A stretch of DNA of 64,000 nucleotides. It comes from Halobellus captivus. GTDB lineage: Archaea; Halobacteriota; Halobacteria; Halobacteriales; Haloferacaceae. Each line of letters begins with the position of its first letter. Position 1 is the stretch's first letter. The translations under genes were made by a program, and so were the position numbers. Positions 50,197 to 57,723 of the stretch are shown piece by piece. The stretch is from positions 62,001-126,000 of the forward strand of contig NZ_RDQE01000001.1 of NCBI RefSeq assembly GCF_003697845.1, in the 5' to 3' direction. Under the pieces are notes generated by a model. The model saw only the letters and a program-made list of their open reading frames with translations, was not told the origin of the DNA and did not search any database.

Positions 50197-50708
50197 TCGT
50201 TTTCACCTCCCTCGTTCATCTCCGCGAACTCCTCTTCGGATACGACGTGAAGTTTCCCCTCCATGGCGTGGTGGCCGGCCCCACAGTACTCGTTACAGAC
50301 GATCCCGTACTCCCGGGGTTCGCTCACCTCGACGGTTATCTCCGCGACCTCGCCCGGAACGGCCATCGTGTTGGCGTTCGTCCCGGCCACCTCGAACCCG
50401 TGGATCACGTCGCGGGAGGTGATCTGGAACGTGACGGTGCTGTTTTCGGGGACCACGATCGGGCTCGGTTCGAACCCGAACTGGTAGGCGACGACGTACG
50501 CCTCGTACTCGTTCTCGCCGACCTGCTCGACGCGAGGTTCGGCGAATCGGTCGTCCTCGTCGAGCGCGTTCGCGTCGATCTGGGCCTCGCTGTCGGCGAC
50601 CATCGCCACGCCGGGACCGACCGCGCCGTAGGTGACGGACCCGAGGAGCAACAGGATCAACACGATGGCGAACGCGAGCCAGATCTTCTCGTAGGCGTGA
50701 ATGTGCAT
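50193..50708 (-). CDS. cbaB: Cytochrome ba3 oxidase subunit II (CuA)
   Basis: 171 residues. One N-terminal helix (about 9-29) anchors an external cupredoxin domain. The CuA ligands are H103 (VIHGFEV), C138 and C142 (VCNEYCGAGHHAM), H146 and M149. It accepts electrons from a blue-copper halocyanin or cytochrome; no halocyanin gene is adjacent. It lies six bases downstream of cbaD and overlaps cbaA. Confidence 0.94.
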   Translation of the reverse strand: MHIHAYEKIWLAFAIVLILLLLGSVTYGAVGPGVAMVADSEAQIDANALDEDDRFAEPRVEQVGENEYEAYVVAYQFGFEPSPIVVPENSTVTFQITSRDVIHGFEVAGTNANTMAVPGEVAEITVEVSEPREYGIVCNEYCGAGHHAMEGKLHVVSEEEFAEMNEGGENE

Positions 50709-50714
50709 CCCGTT

Positions 50715-50888
50715 TCACCCCACCACGACGAGGTCACGGCCGAGGAACTCGATGTAGTAGATGTACACCCATGCGATCACGAGGATCGCGAAGTACACCG
50801 CGATGAGCGCGAGCGTGCCGACGGGATCGAACTCCTCGTCGCCGCCCGCGTCGTCCGCCGGCGCGCCTGCCGTCTCGGTTCGGCTCAT
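50715..50888 (-). CDS. cbaD: Small ba3-oxidase membrane subunit (CbaD-like)
   Basis: 57 residues, first gene of the oxidase operon. An acidic, Ala/Gly-rich N-terminus (1-22) precedes one helix (about 25-45) starting TLALIAVYFAILVIAWVYIY and a C-terminal EFLGRDLVVVG. The position before the CuA subunit and the single helix match cbaD of Natronomonas ba3 oxidase. It ends six bases before cbaB. Confidence 0.8.
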   Translation of the reverse strand: MSRTETAGAPADDAGGDEEFDPVGTLALIAVYFAILVIAWVYIYYIEFLGRDLVVVG

Positions 50889-50910
50889 AGGTCGGATTAC
50901 GGACAGCCAA

Positions 50911-50920
50911 CCATATAATA
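50911..50920 (-). promoter_or_regulatory. TATA box of the cbaDBAC operon
   Basis: TATTATATGG on the minus strand is centred about 28 nt upstream of the cbaD start at 50888, fitting a leaderless operon transcript. Confidence 0.65.
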
Positions 50921-50954
50921 TCCATCCGTTCTCGGGGTATGAAAATCCGCTTGG

Positions 50955-50962
50955 GTTATATG
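50955..50962 (+). promoter_or_regulatory. TATA box of the divergent small gene
   Basis: GTTATATG is centred about 28 nt upstream of ATG 50986. It lies about 40 bases from the cba promoter, so both may be co-regulated. Confidence 0.6.
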
Positions 50963-50985
50963 CCGACGGCCGTACACGTGTTCGT

Positions 50986-51198
50986 ATGGAATTCTCGCTC
51001 CAGCACGCGGTGTTCCTGGTGCTCGGCGGGGTGCTCCCGGCGGCGGCCTACATCGCCTCGCGCGCGGAGTACGTCGTCGCCGTCACGTTCGTCAACGTGG
51101 TGCTCATCTGGGCGAGCCTCCGGATCGCCACCGGCGGCAGCCTTCGCCCTGGCGGGGACGACACCAGGCTCGAGCCGAGCGACATCGAGGACGCGTAG
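50986..51198 (+). CDS. Small membrane protein divergent from the ba3 operon
   Basis: 70 residues with two helices (about 6-24 and 27-46) and a polar C-terminus with TRLEPSDIED. It starts MEFSLQHAVFLVLGG. The ATG is fixed by the TATA box 28 nt upstream; a longer frame exists but runs through the cba promoter. Its position between the oxidase operon and the copper ATPase suggests a role in oxidase assembly, but I do not recognise it. Confidence 0.7.
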   Translation: MEFSLQHAVFLVLGGVLPAAAYIASRAEYVVAVTFVNVVLIWASLRIATGGSLRPGGDDTRLEPSDIEDA

Positions 51199-51227
51199 GC
51201 GTCGACATTCGCGGCAATTCGGGTGAT

Positions 51228-51335
51228 ACCGGCGGTCCGCGTCGACGACCCGGCGGTTTGCCCCGACGGTTCGGGCGGTTCGCGCCGACGACCCGGCGGT
51301 TTGCCCCGACGGTTCGGGCGGTTCGCGCCGACGGG
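51228..51335. repeat. Array of 21-22 bp repeats; 43-bp perfect tandem duplication
   Basis: A 43-base unit occurs twice without mismatch at 51243-51285 and 51286-51328. Each unit is itself two similar half-units ending in CCGACG, and a degenerate half-unit precedes the array, so about five units recur every 21-22 bases. It lies upstream of the copper ATPase start. The 43-base period is not a multiple of three, which argues that it is not coding. Confidence 0.75.
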
Positions 51336-51411
51336 TCGTCTCGCCCGCACCGCCCTCGACGGGCCGTACCGACTCCGACCGCCCGCGGCCGACGAACCGG
51401 ACGCCACCACC

Positions 51412-53931
51412 ATGTCGAACTGTACCCTCTGTGACCTGCCGACGGGATCGGACCCGCACACCGACCCGGCCGTCGAGGGTGAGTACTGTTGTCAGGGGTG
51501 TCTCGCCGTGGCGCGCTCGCTCGACGACGTGGCGGACGCCGAGGACCTCGAGGAGCGGACGCCGGAGGCGGAGCCGCCGGACGACTTCGACGGCGAGACG
51601 GCGTTCCTCCACGTCGACGGCATGCACTGTGCGACCTGCGAGTCCTTCCTCGAGTTGACCGCCGCCGAACGCGAGGGCGTCGCGGCCGCGGAGGCGAGCT
51701 ACGCCACCGACACGATCCGCGTCGAGTACGACCCCGACCGGGTGACCGCCGCCGACCTGCCGGAGGCGCTCTCCGTCGCCGGCTACACCGCGAGCGACCG
51801 GGCCGATCCCGAGCCCGAGGGCGACGACGTCGACGTGGTTCGCTTCCTCATCGGCGGCGGCTTCTTCGGGATGATGGCGATGCTGTGGTACGTCCTCTTT
51901 CTATATCCGACCTACTTCGGCTACGACCCGCTCCTCGACTTGGGCGGCGTGGGCGGGCTCTACCTGTTCACGCAGATCTGGCTTTTCACCTCCGTCGTGC
52001 TGTTCTACACGGGCTATCCGATCCTCCGCGGCGCGTACGTGAGCCTGCGGGCGGGTCGCCCCAACATGGATCTGCTGGTGTCGCTCGCGGCCGTCAGCTC
52101 CTACGCGTACAGCACGCTCGCGATGCTCGTCGGCCGGACCGACCTCTACTTCGACGTGACGATCGCCGTGATCCTCGTCGTCACCGCGGGCCACGGGTAC
52201 GAGTCGCGGATCAAGTCCCGCGCGACCGGGATGCTCTCGGAGCTGACGACCGCGGCCGAGAGCGAGGCCCGGCGGGAGTCGGGCGAATCGGTCCCGACGG
52301 AGGCGGTCGAGCCGGGCGACCGGCTGCTCGTCCGGCCCGGCGAGCGCGTCCCGTTCGACGGCACGGTCGCGGAGGGGACCGCCGCCGTCGACGAGGCGCT
52401 CGTGACCGGCGAGTCGCTCCCGGCGACGAAACGTCCCGGCGACGCGGTCCGCGGCGGGACCGTCGTCACGGACTCGCCGGTCGTGATCGAGGTGGGCGAG
52501 GACGCGACGAGCACGCTCGACACCCTCGTTCGACTGCTCTGGGACATCCAGAGCTCGCGGTCGGGGATCCAGCGGCTCGTCGACCGGCTGGCGACCGTGT
52601 TCGTCCCGCTCGTGGTCGCGGTCGCGGTCGTCGCCGGCGCGGGGACGTTGGCGCTCGGCGGCACCCCGACCGACGCGGCGCTCGTCGCGCTCACGGTGCT
52701 CATCGTCTCGTGTCCGTGCGCGCTCGGACTGGCGACGCCGCTCGCGATCGCGGCGGGGATACGCGACGCCGCCCGCCGGGGGATCGTGATCGTCTCCGAC
52801 GCCGTCTTCGAGGACGGCGCCGGGATCGACGCGGTCGTGCTCGACAAGACCGGGACCCTCACCGACGGGGAGATGCGGCTGCTCGAGACGGCCGCGGAGG
52901 ACGACGAGGAGAGAGGGTCGGACGACGAGCGAGTTCTCGACCGGGCGGCGGCGCTCGAACACGCCTCCGCCCACCCGATCGCGCGAGCGATCGCGGACGC
53001 GGTCGACGCGGACCGGGCAGGGGTCGACGCGGACCGGGCGGGAAACGATCCCTCGGACCCCACGGCCGTCGTCGACGGCGGGACGGAACCCGCAAGCGAT
53101 CCTGCGGGGGATCCGCCCGCCGCTGGGGGGACGACCGACTCGACCGATCCGGCGAGCCGCGTCGACGATCCGGACGAGTCCGTCGACGTCAACGTCGCCG
53201 ACGTCACCGTCACGGACCGCGGCGTCGAGGGGCGGATCGACGGCGACCGCGTCGTCGTCGGCCACCGATCCCTCCTCGAGGAGCGCGAGTGGACCCTCCC
53301 CGACCGGATCCGCGAGGCGGGTAAGCGCGCGACGGCGGACGGCAACGTCCCCGTCTTCGTCGGCTGGGAGGGGCGGGTCCGGGGCGTCCTCGTCGTCGGC
53401 GACGGGGTCCGTGAGGGGTGGGAGGCGGTCGTGACCGACCTCGACGACCGTGGGAAGCGCGTCGTCGTGCTCACCGGCGACTCGGCCGCCGCGGCGCGCC
53501 GCTTCGAGGAGCATCCCGCGATCAACGAGGTGTTCGCGGGGGTGCCGCCGGAGGCGAAAGCCGAGACGGTCCGCCGGATCGGCGCGGAAGAGCGGGTGGC
53601 GATGGTCGGCGACGGCAGCAACGACGCGCCGGCGCTCGCGGCCGCCGACCTCGGGGTCTCCGTCGCGAGCGGCACCGACCTGGCCGCGGACGCCGCCGAC
53701 GCCGTCCTCCTGGAGGACCGGCTCGCCGCGATCCCTGAGCTGTTCGACGTCACGAGCGGGACGAACCGGCGGATCCGGGAGAACCTCGGGTGGGCGTTCG
53801 CCTACAACGCGATCGCGATCCCGCTCGCGGTCTCCGGGGCCCTCAACCCGCTCCTGGCGGCGCTCGCGATGGGGACGAGCAGCCTGCTCGTCGTGGGCAA
53901 CTCGGCACGGTCGGTCGTCGACGAGGAGTGA
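51412..53931 (+). CDS. copA: Copper-transporting P1B-ATPase, CcoI/FixI-like
   Basis: 839 residues. The N-terminal metal domain has C4xxC7 and YCCQGC (25-30), the pattern of the zinc-ribbon-like domain in CcoI/FixI ATPases (PF12156). It is followed by an HMA domain with MHCATC (71-76). The core has eight helices, the transport motif CPC at 434-436 (VSCPCALGLATPLA), the phosphorylation site DKTGT at 478-482, the SEHP-equivalent SAHPIA and GDGSND. FixI/CcoI ATPases deliver Cu to cytochrome oxidase, which fits the cba operon next door. An acidic low-complexity insertion (about 540-600) interrupts the nucleotide domain. Confidence 0.88.
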   Translation: MSNCTLCDLPTGSDPHTDPAVEGEYCCQGCLAVARSLDDVADAEDLEERTPEAEPPDDFDGETAFLHVDGMHCATCESFLELTAAEREGVAAAEASYATDTIRVEYDPDRVTAADLPEALSVAGYTASDRADPEPEGDDVDVVRFLIGGGFFGMMAMLWYVLFLYPTYFGYDPLLDLGGVGGLYLFTQIWLFTSVVLFYTGYPILRGAYVSLRAGRPNMDLLVSLAAVSSYAYSTLAMLVGRTDLYFDVTIAVILVVTAGHGYESRIKSRATGMLSELTTAAESEARRESGESVPTEAVEPGDRLLVRPGERVPFDGTVAEGTAAVDEALVTGESLPATKRPGDAVRGGTVVTDSPVVIEVGEDATSTLDTLVRLLWDIQSSRSGIQRLVDRLATVFVPLVVAVAVVAGAGTLALGGTPTDAALVALTVLIVSCPCALGLATPLAIAAGIRDAARRGIVIVSDAVFEDGAGIDAVVLDKTGTLTDGEMRLLETAAEDDEERGSDDERVLDRAAALEHASAHPIARAIADAVDADRAGVDADRAGNDPSDPTAVVDGGTEPASDPAGDPPAAGGTTDSTDPASRVDDPDESVDVNVADVTVTDRGVEGRIDGDRVVVGHRSLLEEREWTLPDRIREAGKRATADGNVPVFVGWEGRVRGVLVVGDGVREGWEAVVTDLDDRGKRVVVLTGDSAAAARRFEEHPAINEVFAGVPPEAKAETVRRIGAEERVAMVGDGSNDAPALAAADLGVSVASGTDLAADAADAVLLEDRLAAIPELFDVTSGTNRRIRENLGWAFAYNAIAIPLAVSGALNPLLAALAMGTSSLLVVGNSARSVVDEE

Positions 53932-53940
53932 TCGGCCGGC

Positions 53941-54660
53941 TCACTCCGCGGTTCGGGCGTCCTCACGCTCCGGGACGGTTCGGTCGTCGTTCCCGTCGTC
54001 GGTTCCGTCATCGCCGCCGTCGTCGCCACCGTCGTTCTTGCCTTCGCTCCCGTCGGAACCCCGTTCGATATCGTCACCCGGCAACAGTCGCCGCGCTAAC
54101 GCCCCGAGCCGTTTGTACGCGAGGTTGACGTAGATCCCGGCGAGAAAGACCGCACCGAGTACGAGGGTGTCGTCGGCCGCGGCCTCGCCGAGGACGACGT
54201 CCGAGAGCAGGAAGATCCCGACGCCGAGCGGTAGCGCGGCCGGTAGCCGGAAGTTGTACCGCAACAGGTCGCCGACGCTGGCGTCGAAGTCGTCGATGAG
54301 CGCCGTGAAGACGAACCCCAGCGCGCCGAGCAGGCTGAACACGAGCACCGCGGGGGCGACGATCCGGCCCGACCCGGCGGTGACGTCGATCCCGGGGGTG
54401 ACGCTCGTCCAGGCGAGGATCGCGGTCGCGAGGAGGTCGACCGCGACGATCACGAGCCCGAGTTTCGACCGGTACCACGTCCGGTCCCTCCACTCGACTC
54501 TGGCGTCATCGTCCGACCCGTCGCCGTCAGCCGGTCCGTCGCCTGTCGCGGACGTCGCGTCGGGGACGGACGTCGATCCGGATCCGTCGCCGTCGTCGAC
54601 GCGCCCCTCGTCGACGGTGCGTCCCTCCCCACCGGATCGTGTATCCGTCCGCTCCGCCAT
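53941..54660 (-). CDS. Four-helix membrane protein with acidic ends
   Basis: 239 residues. An acidic, Gly/Asp-rich N-terminus (1-60) precedes WRDRTWYRSKLGLVI and four helices (about 67-86, 100-122, 145-165, 170-190). A positively charged loop (AYKRLGALARRLLPGDD) and a Gly-Asp-rich tail follow. The sequence resembles haloarchaeal polytopic proteins of no known function. The ATG at 54660 is used in place of one nine codons earlier. Convergent with the copper ATPase, 9 bases from its stop. Confidence 0.68.
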   Translation of the reverse strand: MAERTDTRSGGEGRTVDEGRVDDGDGSGSTSVPDATSATGDGPADGDGSDDDARVEWRDRTWYRSKLGLVIVAVDLLATAILAWTSVTPGIDVTAGSGRIVAPAVLVFSLLGALGFVFTALIDDFDASVGDLLRYNFRLPAALPLGVGIFLLSDVVLGEAAADDTLVLGAVFLAGIYVNLAYKRLGALARRLLPGDDIERGSDGSEGKNDGGDDGGDDGTDDGNDDRTVPEREDARTAE

Positions 54661-54795
54661 GGCTCGACGTTTGTTAGCAAGCAACAATTACTTTCCGCCC
54701 GGCACGGTCCGCGCCCCCTCCCGTGGCGACGGCGGGATCGCGCCCCACCTCGACGGACCCGACCCGATCGGCTGTCTACCGGGGGACGACCCGAG

Positions 54796-55038
54796 TCACG
54801 CGGTCGCGCCGACGTGCGGTTTCACCGCCCGAACGATCGCGTCGACGTCGTAGCCGTCCTCGTCCTTGTCGAAGACGGCCTCCCCGTCGACGCGGACGAC
54901 GAATATTCCATGGTCGCCGGTGACGAGCGCGACCTCGTCGAGTTCCTCCCCGAACTGTTCGAGAACCGCCCGTGAGACGTCCTGTGCCCGATCCAGCATG
55001 CCACACGGCACGCAGTACTCGATCTCGACTCGTGTCAT
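54796..55038 (-). CDS. Rdx/SelW-family redox protein
   Basis: 80 residues. The thioredoxin-like Rdx fold begins VEIEYCVPCGMLDRA with the redox motif C9VPC12. The C-terminal part has GIFVVRVDGEAVFDKDE, the conserved strand-turn of SelW/SelT/SelH/Rdx12 proteins. Cys replaces the selenocysteine of the animal proteins. A thiol redox or metal-handling role is inferred; it is next to the heme O synthase gene on the same strand (56-base gap). Confidence 0.85.
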   Translation of the reverse strand: MTRVEIEYCVPCGMLDRAQDVSRAVLEQFGEELDEVALVTGDHGIFVVRVDGEAVFDKDEDGYDVDAIVRAVKPHVGATA

Positions 55039-55093
55039 ACGCGCTCGAATAGGCCCCCAAACGTGATAAAACAGCGCCCCGCCGATCCCCGGT

Positions 55094-56518
55094 TCAGACC
55101 ACGAGCGCGTCGAACACGACCGCGAACAACAGGAGTCCGAGGTAGGCGTTCGAGGCGTGGAACGCGCGGAACGCCGCGGACTCGTTCCGTTCGTAGTGGA
55201 GTCGAACGACGGTCCACAGGAAGACCGCGCCGAGGGCGACGCCCACGGTCGCGTACAGCGCGCCGAGCGGATCGGCGACGGCCGCGAGCGCGACGGCGGC
55301 GACCAGCGTCGCCCCGAGGTACCAGACGATGTGCCGCCGGGTGGCGGTCTCGCCGCGAACGACGGGCATCATCGGGAACCCGCCGCGCTCGTAGTCGTCC
55401 TTGTACGCCAGCGCGAGGTTGTAGAAGTGCGCGGGCGTCCACAGGAAGATCACGGCCGCGAGCAGCAGTCCGCCCCCGCCGACCTCCCCGGTGACCGCCG
55501 CCCAGCCGATGAGCGCCGGGAGCGCCCCCGCCGCCCCGCCGATGACCGTGTTCTGGACCGTGTTCGGTTTCAGAACCAGCGTGTACACGACGCTGTAGAA
55601 CACGATCGCGACCAGCCCGAGCGCGGCGGTCAGGGGGTTCACGGTCCAGAACAGCCCGAGGGAGACGGCCGTCAACAGCCCGCCGAACGCGAGCGCGTGC
55701 GGGACCGGAACGAGGTCGGTCGCAAGCGGGCGGTCGTTGGTCCGCTGCATCCGCCTGTCGACGTCCCGTTCGAACACGTGGTTGAACGTCCCCGACGCGC
55801 CGATGGAGAGCGCCCCGCCTACGAGCGTCGCGGCGACGGTGTACGGCGTGAACCTCGGACCGCCGGAAAGCGCCATCGCGGCGGCGGCGACGAGACAGAG
55901 CAGCCACATCAGCCGCGGCTTCATCAGCCGGAAGTACGCGGCGGCGGTCGCGCGCAGCCGCGGCACCGTCGCCGTCGGAATCGACGGTGCGGGGGCGTCC
56001 TCGACCGGGGGCAGGTGGTCGGTCCCCGGCTCGAAGTCGGTCGGCGCGTCGTCGGCGTCGCCGGTCGCCGCCTCGAGCCACCACGCCAGCGCGGCGAGGA
56101 CGCTCGCGAAGATCGTCACCCCGAGGACGAGGTGGACGAGCCCGAGCGGGATCGTCCCGCCGGGCATCGAAAGCGACGCGTCGCCGAGGGCGACGGCCGC
56201 GCCGATCCCGGCCTGTGCCGGGAACAACGCGAGCGCGAGGAGGAGCGCGCCGCGGACGCGGCGGCTCGCGCCGTCGCGCCACGCCAGGACCGCGGAGGCG
56301 ACGACCGACGCGCCGACGGCGGCCGCCAGCACGCGGTGGCCGAGCGCGATCCAGGCCGCTGGCTCCGCGGGGAGCGCGTAGCCGCCCCCGCAGGCGGGCC
56401 AGCCGCCGCAGGCCGCCGCGGCGTCGGTCAGCGAGGTCGTCGCCCCGACGACGACGAGGAGGTACACGCCCATCGCCGCCGCGGCGAGGACCGCGGGGAA
56501 CCGGTCGGGTATCGTCAC
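55094..56518 (-). CDS. ctaB: Heme O synthase fused to a CtaA-like half domain
   Basis: 474 residues from GTG 56518. Residues 1-155 form four helices like one half of heme A synthase: paired Cys in ACGGWPACGG, a heme-type His in LGHRVLAAAVG and another in GLVHLVLGVTIFA. After a linker (155-190) the UbiA-type prenyltransferase starts: FRLMKPRLMWLL, the Asp-rich NHVFERDVDRRMQRTNDRPL, and DDYERGGFPMMP. It farnesylates heme B to heme O; the fused half might oxidise it to heme A. Heme for the nearby ba3 oxidase is the likely use. Confidence 0.88.
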   Translation of the reverse strand: MTIPDRFPAVLAAAAMGVYLLVVVGATTSLTDAAAACGGWPACGGGYALPAEPAAWIALGHRVLAAAVGASVVASAVLAWRDGASRRVRGALLLALALFPAQAGIGAAVALGDASLSMPGGTIPLGLVHLVLGVTIFASVLAALAWWLEAATGDADDAPTDFEPGTDHLPPVEDAPAPSIPTATVPRLRATAAAYFRLMKPRLMWLLCLVAAAAMALSGGPRFTPYTVAATLVGGALSIGASGTFNHVFERDVDRRMQRTNDRPLATDLVPVPHALAFGGLLTAVSLGLFWTVNPLTAALGLVAIVFYSVVYTLVLKPNTVQNTVIGGAAGALPALIGWAAVTGEVGGGGLLLAAVIFLWTPAHFYNLALAYKDDYERGGFPMMPVVRGETATRRHIVWYLGATLVAAVALAAVADPLGALYATVGVALGAVFLWTVVRLHYERNESAAFRAFHASNAYLGLLLFAVVFDALVV

Positions 56519-56541
56519 GTGGATCGGCTTGGGCGTCGGTC

Positions 56542-56549
56542 CATATATG
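56542..56549 (-). promoter_or_regulatory. TATA box of ctaB
   Basis: CATATATG on the minus strand is centred about 27 nt upstream of the GTG at 56518 and supports that start. Confidence 0.65.
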
Positions 56550-56627
56550 TCCCGCGCTTCCGCGGGTCGGATCGGCCGTCCGGTGACTCACCCGCGTCGC
56601 TCGACGCCGTCACCCCGCTCGACGCCG

Positions 56628-57056
56628 TCATCCGCGCCGCTCGAGCACCCGGTCGATGATGTCGCCGGTCGAGAGCAGCTCGTCGTCGTGACGGGGCTCA
56701 CGACTGGAGGCACGCTCGACTCGACAGTCGATCCCCCGGTCCGCGAGCGCGGCCTCGATCGCGGCCTCGTCGTGGTGCTGGTCGAACCCGAGCACGATGA
56801 CGTCGGGATCGATCGTCTCGATCGGCACGAAGATGTCCTCTCTGTGGCCGAGATGGGCCTCGTCGACGGCGGCGAGCGCGGCGACCATGTCTCGCCGCTG
56901 CCGGTCCGAGAGGATCGGCTTCGCCTTGTGGGTGACGTTCGACCCCCGGGCGACGATGGCGTGAAGCTCGTCGCCGTACGTCGCGGCGTCCTCGAGGTAG
57001 TGGACGTGGCCGGGATGGAGCAGATCGAAGGTCCCCTGCGCGACGACCCGCGTCAT
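56628..57056 (-). CDS. ribL: FAD synthase (archaeal RibL)
   Basis: 142 residues. The nucleotidyltransferase opening is [14 protein letters not shown] (8-21) with the HxGH motif. [21 protein letters not shown] follows in two pieces, then [12 protein letters not shown]. This matches archaeal RibL, which transfers AMP (or CMP) to FMN to make FAD. The start ATG at 57056 overlaps the stop of the JAMM gene (ATGA), so the two are translationally coupled. Confidence 0.87.
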   Translation of the reverse strand: MTRVVAQGTFDLLHPGHVHYLEDAATYGDELHAIVARGSNVTHKAKPILSDRQRRDMVAALAAVDEAHLGHREDIFVPIETIDPDVIVLGFDQHHDEAAIEAALADRGIDCRVERASSREPRHDDELLSTGDIIDRVLERRG

Positions 57057-57574
57057 CGCAGCCACGAGAGGAACCCGCCCCGATCGTCGTTCGCGTCGCC
57101 TAGCTCGCGGTCGATGTCCTCCTGGGTGAAATCGAAGAAGTGCTCGTCGGGCATCTCGACGTCGAGCACCTCGAGGGTGCGCTGGTTCCCCTCGTTGTCG
57201 AACGCCTTCCAGTCGCCCCAGCCGTAGGGTGCGCCGACGATGATGTGGACCTCGCCCTGGCCGAACGTCGCGAGATCGGCGTCGCTCGGCCGGAGCACGC
57301 CGTTCGGGTGCGAGTGAACCGACCCGACCGAGCGCATGTCGTTCGGCTTCATGTGCGAGCGGACCGACGCGCTCGTCGGGTTCGACTCCGTGCCGGGAAT
57401 GACGAGCACGTCCGTGATGACCTGTCCGTCCCGGTCGATGTCGAGGGCGGCCGTGTCGTCGGCGCGGAGGAACCCCATGTACTCGTTGGGGTGGGTCTCC
57501 TCGCTGGCCTCGAGGACGAACTCCATCGTCTCCCGGGCGATCCCGAGGAGGTCGTCCGACCGGAACAGTCGCAT
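57053..57574 (-). CDS. JAMM/MPN+ metallopeptidase
   Basis: 173 residues. The JAMM zinc motif is [14 protein letters not shown] (87-100) with H87, H89 and D100; E31 in HPNEYMGFL supplies the catalytic Glu. All residues needed for isopeptidase activity are present. The C-terminal 50 residues add [16 protein letters not shown]. Haloarchaeal JAMM proteins can remove ubiquitin-like SAMPs, and this gene is in the context I associate with the second Haloferax JAMM protein. Activity on SAMPs is inferred. A TATA element lies about 26 nt upstream. Confidence 0.87.
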   Translation of the reverse strand: MRLFRSDDLLGIARETMEFVLEASEETHPNEYMGFLRADDTAALDIDRDGQVITDVLVIPGTESNPTSASVRSHMKPNDMRSVGSVHSHPNGVLRPSDADLATFGQGEVHIIVGAPYGWGDWKAFDNEGNQRTLEVLDVEMPDEHFFDFTQEDIDRELGDANDDRGGFLSWLR

Positions 57575-57596
57575 GTCCCGAAACACTCGCCGTCGA

Positions 57597-57604
57597 TTGA
57601 TATG
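57597..57604 (-). promoter_or_regulatory. TATA box of the JAMM-ribL operon
   Basis: CATATCAA on the minus strand is centred about 26 nt upstream of ATG 57574. It rules out the longer frame start at 57682. Confidence 0.5.
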
Positions 57605-57723
57605 GGTTCCGGACCGACGGGCCACCCCCGGATCGCGTCCTGACGGCCCTGACGGCCCTGACGGTCTTCGCCCCGCGAGCACGAGATAACAAGCTTAACA
57701 CCCTCCGATCCCGAACGGCGTGT

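Noticed and set aside
51228-51335. Repeat array read as a CRISPR
   Set aside because: The units are adjacent without spacers of unique sequence, the unit length is 21-22 bases and no cas gene is in the window.
51223-51411. N-terminal extension of the copper ATPase from ATG 51223
   Set aside because: The extension would translate the 43-bp repeat array, whose period is not a multiple of three, and is Arg/Gly/Pro-rich. The family N-terminus starts at MSNCTLC.
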